A DNA stretch of 29,992 bases from JBBQSN01 sp038213835 (GCA_038213835.1 JBBQSN010000015.1:1-29992); one strand, 5' to 3'. Shown: positions 21,959-29,992, counted from the stretch's first letter. Program-made: numbers and translations. Notes: a model not told the origin generated them from the sequence alone.

Positions 21959-22349
21959 ACCGGGTCGACCGCCGCCGCGAGGCCGAGATCGGCGTAGAGC
22001 CGCTGCGCGGGCGCGTTGTCGTCCTCGACCCGCAGCCCGACCTGGTCGAACCGAGCCGGGTCGGCGGCCAGGGACCCGAGGGCGACCACCACCAGGTGCC
22101 GTACCAGCCCGAGCCGACGGTGCCCCGGGACGGTGAACAGGTCGGTGACGAACGGCCCGCGAGGGCAGTCCTCCCAGGGGACGTCGAGAGTGCCTCCGCC
22201 TCGTCGACCAGCGCGCCGGGCGGCGACGCGGCGAGACAGACGCCCCCCACCTCGGGCAGTCGCACCGGAGCCAGGACGAAGCCGTCGGGTAGCGAGGTCG
22301 GCGGCAGGGGCGGCCCCGGCAGCGCCCGGGCCAGCAGGCCGTTGCTCAT
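21955..22349 (-). pseudogene. GNAT-family N-acetyltransferase, frameshifted
   Basis: From the ATG at 22349 one frame gives MSNGLLARALPGPPLPPTSL, FVLAPVRLPEVGGVCLAASPPG and ALVDEAEAL, then turns to nonsense. From about 22195 a second frame continues as GTLDVPWEDCPRGPFVTDLF, VPGHRRLGLVRHLVVVALGS and RVEDDNAPAQRLYADLGLAA, ending VDPV-stop at 21955. The second part has the GNAT acetyl-CoA region (V-P-x-H-R-R-x-G) and the typical N-x-P-A-x-x-L-Y-x-x-L-G-L motif. A frameshift and probably a small deletion at about 22195-22215 thus break an acetyltransferase gene of about 130-140 residues. It starts 22 bp after rne. A sequencing error is the alternative explanation. Confidence 0.75.
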
Positions 22350-22371
22350 CCGCGACCGCCCCGCGAGCGCA

Positions 22372-25300
22372 TCAGTCGGCCTGGGCCGCCGAGGACGGCG
22401 CTGTCGCCGGCGACGTCGCCCGACGACGGCGGCGCTTGGCCGGAGCCGCCGGTGCCGGGGACTCGTCCACGACCGGACCCGTCTCGTCGACGAGGACCGT
22501 GACCGGGACGGTCTCCGCGGGCGGGTCGGCGACGGTCTCGGTCACCGGCACGTTGGCCGGGTCGGTCGGGTCGGTCGGGTCGGTCGGGTCGGTCGGGTCG
22601 GGCGTCCTCGCCTCGACGTCGTCCGGGACCTGATCGGCGGCAGGCTCCGGCTGTGCCTCGGGCTCCGAGGGGGCGGCGGGCGCGAACCCGACCGGGTCCT
22701 CGGCGGCGGCGGCCTCCTCGACGGCGACCGTGGCGTCGGCGACCGCGGCCTCCTTCTCCTTGGCCCGCTCCATCGCCTTGCGCGCCGCCTCGTGCACCTT
22801 CTGCGCCTCCGCGGAGGACCGGCGCTGCTGCTCGAGGCGGGCCTCGTCGGTCAGCCCGTCCGAGGGCTGCCCGTCGCCGCCCCTGCCGCCGTTGCCCGAC
22901 CCTCGGCCGGACCCGCGGCCGCCCGAGGACCTGCCCTCGGGGGCCTGGTCGGCCTTGCGCTCGACCGGCTCGTCGAACAGCATCACGCCGCGCCCCTGGC
23001 AGTGCTGGCACGGCTCGCTGAACGCCTCCAGCAGGCCCTGGCCGACCCGCTTGCGGGTCATCTGCACCAGGCCCAGCGAGGTGACCTCGGCGACCTGGTG
23101 CTTGGTGCGGTCACGGCCCAGGCACTCGGTCAGGCGCCGCAGCACGAGGTCGCGGTTGGACTCCAGCACCATGTCGATGAAGTCGATGACGATGATGCCG
23201 CCGACGTCGCGCAGCCGGAGCTGGCGGACGATCTCCTCGGCCGCCTCCAGGTTGTTCCTGGTGACGGTCTCCTCGAGGTTGCCGCCGGACCCCACGAACT
23301 TGCCGGTGTTGACGTCGACGACGGTCATCGCCTCGGTGCGGTCGATGACCAGCGAGCCGCCGGAGGGCAGGAACACCTTGCGCTCCAACGCCTTCCCGAT
23401 CTGCTCGTCGACCTGGTGGGCAGCGAACACGTCGCCGTCGTCGTCCCAGCGGGTGACCCGCTCGGACAGGTCCGGAGCGACCTCGTCCACGTATCCCTTC
23501 ACGGTGCTCCAGGCCTCCTCGCCGGACACGACGAGCGTGGAGAAGTCCTCGTTGAACACGTCCCGGACGACCTTGACGGTGAGGTCCGGCTCGCCGTGCA
23601 GCAGGTTCGGCGGGTTGGCGGCCTTGGACCGCTTCTCGATCGTCTCCCACTGCGCCTGCAGCCGCTGGACGTCGCGCTCCAGCTCGACCTCGCTCGCGCC
23701 CTCGGCCGCGGTGCGCACGATGACGCCGGCGTGATCGGGCACGACGGCCTTGAGGATCTTCTTCAGGCGCGCGCGCTCGTTGTCCGGGAGCTTGCGGCTG
23801 ATCCCCGTCATCGACGAGTTCGGCACGTAGACCAGGTACCGGCCCGGGAGCGACACCTGGCTGGTGAGCCGAGCGCCCTTGTGGCCGACGGGGTCCTTGC
23901 TGACCTGGACGAGAACCGGGTCACCGGATTTCAGCGCCAGCTCGATCCGGCGCGGCTGGCCCTCGAGCCCTGCGGCGTCCCAGTTCACCTCGCCGGCGTA
24001 GAGCACGGCGTTGCGGCCCTTGCCGATGTCGACGAACGCCGCCTCCATGCTGGGCAGCACGTTCTGCACCTTGCCGACGTAGACGTTCCCGATCATCGAG
24101 GCCGAGGCCTTGCGGGCCACGAAGTGCTCGACCAGGACGCCGTCCTCCAGGACGGCGATCTGGGTGCGGCCCTCGTGGTCGCGGACCAGCATCGTGCGCG
24201 CCACGGCCTCGCGGCGGGCCAGGAACTCGGACTCGGTGATGATCGGCTTGCGCCGGCCGGACTCGCGTCCCTCGCGCCGGCGCTGCCGCTTGGCCTCGAG
24301 CCGGGTCGAGCCGCGCACACCGGTCACCTCGTCACGGGAGGAGTCCTTGTTCGCCCGCGACTGCCGCACCCGGGTGACGGTGTTGGGCGGGTCGTCCTCA
24401 CCCGAGGAGTCGTCCCCACCACCGGAACGACGCCGGCGACGACGACGGCGACGGCTGCTGCCCTCGTCCGCGTCGTCTCCCTGGTCCGGGCCGGAGCCGC
24501 CGTCGGAGGCCGGATCCGGGTCGGAGCCGGTGTCGCTGTCGCTGTCGTCGCTGTCGTCCGACCCCTCGGAGCCCTGCCCGGACGCCTGTCCGGACGCCTG
24601 GCCGGAGCCGCGCGACGAACCGCGGCGCGACCGACGCCGGGAGCGGCCGCGGCCGGATTCGGTCGGCGCCTCGTCGGTCTCGTCGGTCTCGTCGGTCGAG
24701 CCGTCGGTCGAGCTGTCGGTCGAGCCGCCAGGCGACTGGTCACCGACCTCGTCCGAGCCGCCGTCGGCGACCGGCGGGTCCTGCGCCTGGTCGCCGGTGC
24801 CCTCGGAGCCCTGGTCGGCGTCGGCTGACGAGGTGTCCTCGTCCTCACCCGCGCGGCGTCGGCGGCCGCGGCCACCACGGCGCCGACGACGGCGGCCGCC
24901 GCCCTCGCCGGACTGGTCGTCGTCGCTGTCGGACGGACCCGAGTCGTCGGCACGCTCGTCGGCACCGTCCGGAACGTCGGAGCGGTCCTCGACGGCCGGG
25001 GCAGCGGGGACATCGGCCGCCGGAGCGTCGTCGGCGGTCGTCGGCGGGCCGGCGGGACGGCTCGCGGCGCGGCGACGCCGGGGCGCGCTGGCCACGGGAG
25101 GCTGGAAGAGCGGGGCCAGCAGGCCGGTCGGCTCGTCGGTGCCCTCCTCGGCCTCGTCCTCGGGGTCCTCGGGGTCCTCGGGGTCGGCGTGCGCGGGGTC
25201 GGCGTGCGCGGGGTCGGCGTGCGCGGCCTCGACCTCCGCGACGACCTCGTCGACGATCTTCGCCGCGATCTCCTTCGGGTCGGTCGCGGTCGGCGCGGCC

Positions 25301-25785
25301 TCCTCCGAGGTGGCGCGCTTGCGGGCGCGGCTGCGCTTGCGTGCGGGCGCCTTCGCGGTCTCATCGGTCGACTCGTCGGACTCGGCGGACGTCGTGTCCG
25401 GCTCGGCGACCGGGACGTCGGGGGGCGTGGGGTCCTCGGCCGGTTCCTGCGCCGGGGCTGCGGTGGCCTTCGTGGCCTTCTTCGCCGCGGTCTTGCGCGC
25501 CGCACGCTTACGGGCAGGACGAGCGGGGGCTCCGTCCGTGGCGTCTGACGGAGCCGCCTCGGCGGACGAGGCGGTGCCGTCCGCCTGGTCGCCGGTGGCG
25601 GCCTCGGGGGTGCTCGTCGCGGGGGTGCTCGCGGCGGCCGCGCCGCCGGCCCGGGTCGCCCGCTTGCGGGCCGCCCTCTTGGCCGGGGTGCGCTTGGCGC
25701 CCTCGGTCGAGGTGCCGGACGTGCTGTCAGCAGCGCCCTGGTCGCCGCTGGTGGTCTCGGTGGTGGGCTCGTCCTCGAGCATCAC
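22372..25785 (-). CDS. rne: Ribonuclease E/G
   Basis: The 1137-aa protein is the RNase E/G that processes rRNA precursors and mRNA. Residues 1-510 form a low-complexity scaffold of alternating Lys/Arg/Ala-rich and Asp/Glu/Ser-rich blocks, including RRRRRRGGRGRRRR-type stretches likely to bind RNA. The catalytic part follows: S1 domain (about 560-650; GNVYVGKVQNVLPSMEAAF), DNase-I-like catalytic site with DVNTGKF (824-830) and DFIDM (868-872), and the zinc link CQHCQGRG (926-933). The C-terminus (about 950-1137) is again disordered, with a Thr-Asp-Pro repeat. This layout is typical of actinobacteria. The GTG at 25785, next to ATG 25782, follows a GGGAG ribosome site that lies in a small hairpin. 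Confidence 0.96.
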   Translation of the reverse strand: MMLEDEPTTETTSGDQGAADSTSGTSTEGAKRTPAKRAARKRATRAGGAAAASTPATSTPEAATGDQADGTASSAEAAPSDATDGAPARPARKRAARKTAAKKATKATAAPAQEPAEDPTPPDVPVAEPDTTSAESDESTDETAKAPARKRSRARKRATSEEAAPTATDPKEIAAKIVDEVVAEVEAAHADPAHADPAHADPEDPEDPEDEAEEGTDEPTGLLAPLFQPPVASAPRRRRAASRPAGPPTTADDAPAADVPAAPAVEDRSDVPDGADERADDSGPSDSDDDQSGEGGGRRRRRRGGRGRRRRAGEDEDTSSADADQGSEGTGDQAQDPPVADGGSDEVGDQSPGGSTDSSTDGSTDETDETDEAPTESGRGRSRRRSRRGSSRGSGQASGQASGQGSEGSDDSDDSDSDTGSDPDPASDGGSGPDQGDDADEGSSRRRRRRRRRSGGGDDSSGEDDPPNTVTRVRQSRANKDSSRDEVTGVRGSTRLEAKRQRRREGRESGRRKPIITESEFLARREAVARTMLVRDHEGRTQIAVLEDGVLVEHFVARKASASMIGNVYVGKVQNVLPSMEAAFVDIGKGRNAVLYAGEVNWDAAGLEGQPRRIELALKSGDPVLVQVSKDPVGHKGARLTSQVSLPGRYLVYVPNSSMTGISRKLPDNERARLKKILKAVVPDHAGVIVRTAAEGASEVELERDVQRLQAQWETIEKRSKAANPPNLLHGEPDLTVKVVRDVFNEDFSTLVVSGEEAWSTVKGYVDEVAPDLSERVTRWDDDGDVFAAHQVDEQIGKALERKVFLPSGGSLVIDRTEAMTVVDVNTGKFVGSGGNLEETVTRNNLEAAEEIVRQLRLRDVGGIIVIDFIDMVLESNRDLVLRRLTECLGRDRTKHQVAEVTSLGLVQMTRKRVGQGLLEAFSEPCQHCQGRGVMLFDEPVERKADQAPEGRSSGGRGSGRGSGNGGRGGDGQPSDGLTDEARLEQQRRSSAEAQKVHEAARKAMERAKEKEAAVADATVAVEEAAAAEDPVGFAPAAPSEPEAQPEPAADQVPDDVEARTPDPTDPTDPTDPTDPANVPVTETVADPPAETVPVTVLVDETGPVVDESPAPAAPAKRRRRRATSPATAPSSAAQAD
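22561..22596 (-). repeat. 9-bp tandem repeats in the rne 3' region
   Basis: The unit GTCGGTCGG (plus strand) occurs four times head to tail at 22561, 22570, 22579 and 22588. It encodes the (Pro-Thr-Asp)n run in the disordered C-terminus of RNase E/G. Unit length is a multiple of three, so copy-number change keeps the frame. Confidence 0.9.
25156..25227 (-). repeat. Two adjacent tandem repeats in the rne 5' region
   Basis: Three 9-bp units GTCCTCGGG (25156-25182) are followed directly by three 15-bp units GTCGGCGTGCGCGGG (25183-25227). They encode the Glu-Asp-Pro and His-Ala-Asp-Pro-Ala repeats of the RNase E/G scaffold region (about residues 187-212). Both units are multiples of three. Confidence 0.9.
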
Positions 25786-25883
25786 GGGTGTCTCCCGTCA
25801 CCCTCGGGTCCCGGCCGCTCCGTCGCGGGGTCCGAGGTAGGTGTGTCGCCGTCGACCCGGTCGGGCCACGGCGGAAGTCGTGG

Positions 25884-26708
25884 TCAGCCCGCGGGGCTCG
25901 CGTCGCCTGACGGCTCGCGGTGCCTCACGGCGGCGGCGTCTCGCTCCGGGGCCAGAGGATCGGCCACGGTGCCCGCCTCCTCGTCGAGGGGCCCCTGCGC
26001 CAGCCGCGTCACCTGGGGTGGTGCCGCGGGCGCGAGGTCGGCCACCGCGTGGAGGGCGGTCAGGACGTCGTCGGGTCGGACGGCCGGAGTGGAGTGCCGC
26101 ACGACCATGTGGAGTATCGCACAGAGCTGTCCGGAGGCAGCCGCGGCGCGCGCCAGGTCGCTGCGGGCCCGCGCCGGCTCCAGGACCGAGAGCCGGACGA
26201 CCGAGGTGCGGGCGTCCATGCTGCGTCGACCGCTCTTGACGACCCGCTCGACCAGGACCGACTCGCGCGACAGCAGCTCGGCGACCGCCGCCACGGCGAC
26301 GTCCCGGTCGGTCCCGGGGAGGACGACCTCCCACTCACCGGCCTGCAGCCGGTCCGCGAGCGCGCCCGGCAGCGCCTCGACCACCTCGACGACGTCGAGC
26401 CCGGGCGGCAGCGCCTCGTCCAGGGCCACCCGGATCGCCTCCGGGTCGCAGCGCTCGACGACCGAGATCTCCGCGTACTCGGCCTCGCTCGCCGCCCCGG
26501 TGGAGGCGGCGTTCGCGTAGGAGATCTTCGGGTGCGGGGTGAAGCCGGCGGAGTACGCCATCGGCACCTCGGCCCGGCGCAGGGCGCGTTCGAGCGCCCG
26601 CTGGAAGTCGCGGGAGCTGGTGAACCTCAACCGAGACCGCTTGGCGTACCGGATCCGCAGCTTCTGGACGGCGGGCGGCGGGGGCGGTCCCTCAGGTCGG
26701 CGGGCCAG
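25884..26708 (-). CDS. TIGR03936 / DUF2344 radical SAM-linked protein
   Basis: The family member is recognised by RLRFTSSRDFQRALERALRR, VPMAYSAGFTPHPKISYANA and EAEYAEISV. In most genomes it lies next to a B12-binding radical SAM protein (TIGR03960) and rne; its reaction is unknown. Here it precedes rne, but the gene upstream is pspA. The conserved N-terminus (VQKLRIRYAKRSRLRF) extends upstream of the first TTG (26630). In that frame, between the pspA stop (26715-26717) and the conserved part, the only possible start is CTG at 26708, 9 nt after GGGGAG. I therefore give 274 aa from CTG, with the shorter 248-aa TTG version as alternative. The C-terminal 60 residues are low-complexity. Confidence 0.82.
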   Translation of the reverse strand: MARRPEGPPPPPAVQKLRIRYAKRSRLRFTSSRDFQRALERALRRAEVPMAYSAGFTPHPKISYANAASTGAASEAEYAEISVVERCDPEAIRVALDEALPPGLDVVEVVEALPGALADRLQAGEWEVVLPGTDRDVAVAAVAELLSRESVLVERVVKSGRRSMDARTSVVRLSVLEPARARSDLARAAAASGQLCAILHMVVRHSTPAVRPDDVLTALHAVADLAPAAPPQVTRLAQGPLDEEAGTVADPLAPERDAAAVRHREPSGDASPAG

Positions 26709-26714
26709 GGCGGC

Positions 26715-27455
26715 TCACTCCCCCGATCCGACGGCCGGCCGGCCGCCGCTCTTCAGGGCCTTGAGCCGGTCCTCGACCGCGGTGTCCTCGGCGAGGTCGT
26801 CCAGGGAGTCGAACTGGGCGTCCAGCGAGGACGCCGCCAGCTCAGCCTGCCCGGTGGCGCGGGCCTCGTCGCGGCGCACCTTCTCCTCGAACCGCGACAG
26901 CTCGCTGGTGGGGTCCATCACGTCGATCGACTTCACGGCCTCGAGCACCTGCGACTGCGCCTGGGCGCTCTTGGACCGGGCCACCAGCTCGTCACGCTTG
27001 CGCTTGAGGTCACCGAGCTTCTCGCGCATGTCGTTCAGGCCGGTCTTCAGCTTGTCGACCACCGCGGTCTGGGACGCGATCTGCGGCTCCGCCGTGCGGA
27101 TCTCGCCCTCGAAGTCCATCTGCCGCTTGAGCGCGAACTTCGCGAGCCCGTCGAAGCGGTCGGCGTCGGCGCTCTGGCCGGAGGTGCGCAGCTCGTCGGC
27201 CTTGCCGGACGCGGCGGCGGCCTTGGTGCCCCACTCCTGCACCGCGGCCTCGTCGGCGATCTTGTCGGCCTCGAGCATCCGCAGGTTGCCGATCGTGGTG
27301 GCCGTGGCGTCCTCGGCGTCGGCGATGGAGGACGTGAAGTCGCGGATCAGCTGGTCCAGCATCTTCTCCGGGTCCTCGGCCTGGTCGATGAGCGCGTTGA
27401 TGTTGGCCCTGGTCAGCTGGGCGATGCGTCCGAAGATCGACTGCTTCTGGGTCAT
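26715..27455 (-). CDS. PspA/IM30 family protein
   Basis: The 246-aa protein starts MTQKQSIFGRIAQLTRANIN and is almost wholly coiled coil with many charged heptads (EDPEKMLDQLIRDF, DLKRKRDELVARSKSAQAQ), the PspA/IM30 (ESCRT-III-like) pattern. Such proteins bind and stabilise stressed membranes. The N-terminal amphipathic helix and the usual N-A-L-I-D-Q-A-E-D-P-E motif (20-30) are present. A GAAGGAG ribosome site precedes the ATG at 27455. It lies 60 bp after the TPM-domain gene, so the two are probably co-transcribed; PspA with a TPM protein suggests an envelope function. No PspF/PspC-like regulator is visible. Confidence 0.93.
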   Translation of the reverse strand: MTQKQSIFGRIAQLTRANINALIDQAEDPEKMLDQLIRDFTSSIADAEDATATTIGNLRMLEADKIADEAAVQEWGTKAAAASGKADELRTSGQSADADRFDGLAKFALKRQMDFEGEIRTAEPQIASQTAVVDKLKTGLNDMREKLGDLKRKRDELVARSKSAQAQSQVLEAVKSIDVMDPTSELSRFEEKVRRDEARATGQAELAASSLDAQFDSLDDLAEDTAVEDRLKALKSGGRPAVGSGE

Positions 27456-27515
27456 GGTGACTCCTTCGTGGGGGTGGTCGGACGAGGGGGCTGTGCGTCG
27501 AGACTGTGAGCAGGG

Positions 27516-29516
27516 TCAGCGCCTGCGGCTGCTGCGGCGCGAGCTGGAGCGGCCGGACGAGCGCCGCGACGGGGACGACCGGCGGGACGAGGACGACGAG
27601 CGCCGGTTGGAGGAGCCGGCCGACCAGCCGCCCCCGCCGCCGCCGGACCAGCTCCCGCCACCGCCGGACCAGCCACCTCCACCGCCGCCGCTGCTCCAGC
27701 CGCCTCCGAAGATGGCGTCGAGGATGCCTGCGCCACCGCCCGAGACCGTCCCGCCGAGGACCCCGGGATCGCCGGCGGCGTCCCACCGATAGCCGGAGGC
27801 GTCGGCGCGGGCCTGAGCCACCGCCCCACGGGCGAGCTGCTCGCTGCGGGTGGCGGCCTCGGCGGCCACGACGGGGTCGGTGCCCGCGCGCGCCCGGGCC
27901 TCGACCAGGAGGTGGACGGCCTGGGCCAGCTGCTGGCGGGCGGTGCTACCGGCGACGGACCGGGACGTCGCGACGAGGTCCTCGGCGGCGTCGACCTGGG
28001 CCGCCGCGGCCGTCAGGAGGCCGGGGAGCCGCTCGGCGGCGAGCTGCACGCGGACCGAGATCTCGCGGGCACCGGCGAGCGCCTGGTCCAGGGCGGTGTC
28101 GGCGCCGGTGACCTGGCCGAGGCTGCCGACCGGGTCGCTGCGCCCGTGGCTCTGAGCGTGGTCGAGCGCGCCCCGGGCGGCGACGAGCGCCTGCTGCAGC
28201 TGCGGCGAGGGGCCGGGGTGAGCCTGCGCGCCCGAGACGTCGGCGGACAGGGCCGCCACGGCTCGGGGCAGCTGCTCGCCCGCCTGTTGGAGCTCGCCGG
28301 CCACCCGCGGCACCGACGCGAGCAGCTGCTCGGCCTGCGCCACCAGCTCCTCGGCCTGGCGCACCTCGATCGCCCCGGGGGTGCCGGACAGGGCCTGCTC
28401 AGCCGCCGCGAGCCGCTCCTCGGCCTGGCCGGGGGCGTTGGCGACCGACTCCACCGCGGCCGGGGAGAACCTTCCAGACACATCGCGGACCGTCGCGACC
28501 GTCTGGGTCACCTGCGCACGCCCTGCCGCTACCCGCTGCTGCAGTGCCGGGACGAGCTGCGGGATCCGCCCGGCGACGTCGCGCAGGCCGGCGAAGGCCT
28601 CCGCCTGCTCCGCGAGGGTCTCGCGCGCACCGCGGCACAGCGACTGGATCTGCTCCAGCATCTCGCGCTGCTGCTGCCCGGTCTCCGGCTCGGAGTCATC
28701 GAGCCGCTGACGCAGCGAGAACGCTTGCACGACAGCCCTCTTCGCCTCGGCCAGTGCGGTGGCGAACGGTGCGACACCGGCGTCGCCGAACTCGGCCTGG
28801 GCGAACCCCAGCTCGCGCTCGGCCCCTCGGACGTCCTCGTCGGTGGCGACCAGCATCGAGCCGGCCTGCCGGCTGAGCTCCTCGACCGGGACGGCGGGCG
28901 CGCCGCCCTTCGGCGTCGACGACCAACCGCCGCCGGGTGCTTGCTGGGCGCCCCGCCTGCGGCGGCCGGCGAGAGCGACCCCCGTACCGGCGACCACCAG
29001 GAGGCCGACGCCGCCGACGATCCAGGCGCCGGAGAGCCCCCCGCCCGCCTCTTCCTGCATCGCCCGCGTCGCGGCGATCGCCGCGCCGGCGTAGTCGCCC
29101 TGCGAGAACGGCGCCTCGATCGCGTCCCCCACCCGGTCCAGCTCGGACTCGTCCAGCTCGAACCGCTGGCCCACGCTGAACGCGTAGTCGTCGTCCTCGG
29201 TGGCCAGGACGAGCACCGGCTGGTCGTCGCCCAGGAAGGCGTCGATCGCCGCGTCGTCACCCCAGTCGACGATGTCCTGCCCGTCGGTGGTGTCGACGCT
29301 GACGACGTACAGCTCGATGCCGTCCTCGGTGTCGAGCTCGGCGAGCGCGGAGCGCAGCTCGTCCTCGCCCTCGGCCAGCTCGCCGTTGACGTCGTTGATC
29401 TGGCTGACGAGGTCCGGCGGTGGCTCGGCCACGGCCGGTGCCGTGGCGAGCACACCCATCAGCCCGACGGCGCCCAGGGCGCGCAGCACCGTCCCCCACC
29501 CGCGCCTGTGCGTCAC
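27516..29516 (-). CDS. TPM domain-containing secreted/membrane protein
   Basis: The 666-aa protein has a signal peptide (1-30, cleavage after APAVA), a TPM (Psb32/YgcG-like) domain (about 31-155; ELYVVSVDTTDGQDI, FLGDDQPVLVLATEDDDYAFSVG), a transmembrane helix (about 162-183), then an RRRR stop-transfer and a long Ala/Gln/Glu-rich helical region (about 215-590) on the cytoplasmic side. It ends with a Gly/Trp/Ser-rich stretch and a Ser/Arg tail of repeated R-R-S-S (about 595-666). TPM domains are linked to photosystem repair in plants and unknown envelope roles in bacteria. The GTG at 29516 has an AGGATGG ribosome site. It is upstream of pspA by 60 bp. Confidence 0.9.
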   Translation of the reverse strand: MTHRRGWGTVLRALGAVGLMGVLATAPAVAEPPPDLVSQINDVNGELAEGEDELRSALAELDTEDGIELYVVSVDTTDGQDIVDWGDDAAIDAFLGDDQPVLVLATEDDDYAFSVGQRFELDESELDRVGDAIEAPFSQGDYAGAAIAATRAMQEEAGGGLSGAWIVGGVGLLVVAGTGVALAGRRRRGAQQAPGGGWSSTPKGGAPAVPVEELSRQAGSMLVATDEDVRGAERELGFAQAEFGDAGVAPFATALAEAKRAVVQAFSLRQRLDDSEPETGQQQREMLEQIQSLCRGARETLAEQAEAFAGLRDVAGRIPQLVPALQQRVAAGRAQVTQTVATVRDVSGRFSPAAVESVANAPGQAEERLAAAEQALSGTPGAIEVRQAEELVAQAEQLLASVPRVAGELQQAGEQLPRAVAALSADVSGAQAHPGPSPQLQQALVAARGALDHAQSHGRSDPVGSLGQVTGADTALDQALAGAREISVRVQLAAERLPGLLTAAAAQVDAAEDLVATSRSVAGSTARQQLAQAVHLLVEARARAGTDPVVAAEAATRSEQLARGAVAQARADASGYRWDAAGDPGVLGGTVSGGGAGILDAIFGGGWSSGGGGGGWSGGGGSWSGGGGGGWSAGSSNRRSSSSSRRSSPSRRSSGRSSSRRSSRRR

Positions 29517-29677
29517 GCCGCCATCCTGCCCTATCGCGGAGGTCGAGACGCGGCTGCGGCCCAGCCGTCCGCAGCGTCCGCCGAGGGAAGAGCGTCACGC
29601 CCGGCGGCTCCACCGCGAGCCGGTCCTTCTCGAGCCCGCGGGCGGGTCGCCTGCACGCCGGGTCGCAGGCTGCCGGC

Positions 29678-29992
29678 ATGGACGCCGACGATCCATCGCC
29701 CGCCCTGCGCCGAGTGCTCGACCGTCTACCGGCCGGGACCATGGGCGCTCTCGACGGGCTCTCCCACGCCGACCTGACGACGCTGCAGCTCGACATCGCA
29801 CGCAGGCGCGCGGGGCGGACATCGCCGGCCGAGGTGCTGCGCCGAGCGGGTGAGGACAGGTTCGTCGCCCCTGGCCCCGTGGACCCCGTCTGCTCTGGGC
29901 GGTGGAGAACCGGATATGGCACCTCATCCCGGAACGGTTCCACGGCGTGGACCTTTCGCCTCTGTCGGTTCTGGGCACCTGCGCTGCCACGG
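29678..29992 (+). pseudogene. Unknown gene, apparent frameshift, cut by window edge
   Basis: From the ATG at 29678 one frame gives MDADDPSPALRRVLDRLPAG, ALDGLSHADLTTLQLDIARR and EDRFVAPGPVDP, plausible coding. After base 29887 the coding character jumps to the -1 frame: RLLWAVENRIWHLIPERFHG, VDLSPLSVLGTCAAT to the window end. A single missing C in the CCCC at 29884-29887 would join them as GPVDPRLLW. I cannot name the family. It may be a real frameshift mutation or a homopolymer sequencing error. It has no Shine-Dalgarno site; CAGGCT 6 nt before the ATG could be a -10 box of a leaderless transcript. The region 29517-29677 between it and the TPM gene holds nothing else I can support. Confidence 0.6.

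Noticed and set aside
21838..24828. A 996-codon plus-strand open frame opposite rne
   Set aside because: Shadow frame of RNase E/G with low-complexity composition; the minus-strand catalytic motifs are unambiguous.
22561..25227. Short repeats in rne as a CRISPR or minisatellite element
   Set aside because: Units are 9 or 15 bp, in frame and without spacers; they encode repeated residues of disordered protein parts.
26628..26630. TTG at 26630 as the start of the TIGR03936 gene
   Set aside because: It removes the conserved LRIRYAKRSR part and has no ribosome site.

Overview
This is a very GC-rich (roughly 70% or more) actinobacterial chromosome segment. The evidence is the extreme G/C third-position bias, many GTG starts, the order rpsT / holA / comEC / comEA / leuS / gpgP-like / rsfS / nadD / proA / proB / obgE / rpmA / rplU / rne, a DUF4190 plus septum-formation lipid-anchored-type membrane protein, and an RNase E/G with a huge charged N-terminus. 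The genus cannot be read from the sequence; a Nocardioidaceae- or Micrococcales-like actinomycete would fit. The window is core housekeeping DNA, with no phage, insertion sequence, CRISPR array or biosynthetic cluster.

Layout. 1-2.2 kb: end of an unknown gene, a PemK/MazF-like protein, an unknown 319-aa protein on the minus strand, then rpsT (S20). 2.3-8.2 kb, minus strand: holA (DNA polymerase III delta), a 50-aa gene, the competence/DNA-uptake pair comEA-comEC, and a DegV lipid-binding protein. 8.2-11.3 kb: a truncated LacI regulator directly behind leuS. 11.5-12.7 kb: a septum-formation-type membrane protein and tRNA-Ala(GGC). 12.7-14.7 kb: a 57-aa membrane protein, nadD, rsfS and a histidine phosphatase, read as one minus-strand unit. 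14.7-15.9 kb: trpS on the plus strand. 15.9-22.3 kb, minus strand: rplU-rpmA with promoter and terminator, then obgE-proB-(145-aa unknown)-proA-macro domain, with a frameshifted GNAT gene just upstream of rplU. 22.4-29.5 kb, minus strand: TPM-domain protein, PspA, a TIGR03936/DUF2344 protein, and RNase E/G. 29.7 kb to the end: a plus-strand unknown gene that appears to contain a frameshift.

The most interesting signals are two transcription-attenuation leaders in front of aminoacyl-tRNA synthetase genes. trpS follows a 12-codon leader ORF (V-F-T-T-S-L-R-W-W-A-A-stop) with tandem Trp codons and a textbook 1:2 / 2:3 / 3:4 set of complementary segments. leuS follows a 12-codon leader ORF (V-R-R-D-L-L-L-P-G-P-R-stop) with three consecutive Leu codons, mutually exclusive hairpins and a terminator hairpin. 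Both leader ORFs start with a GTG exactly 6 nt after a TANNNT -10 box, so both transcripts are predicted to be leaderless. The leuS/trpS pair suggests that this organism adjusts charging capacity for these amino acids by ribosome stalling rather than by a T-box.

Other points: three broken genes (LacI, GNAT, and the right-edge gene) sit among intact core genes; the TIGR03936 gene has no ATG/GTG start that preserves its conserved N-terminus; and its usual radical SAM neighbour is replaced by PspA and a TPM protein.
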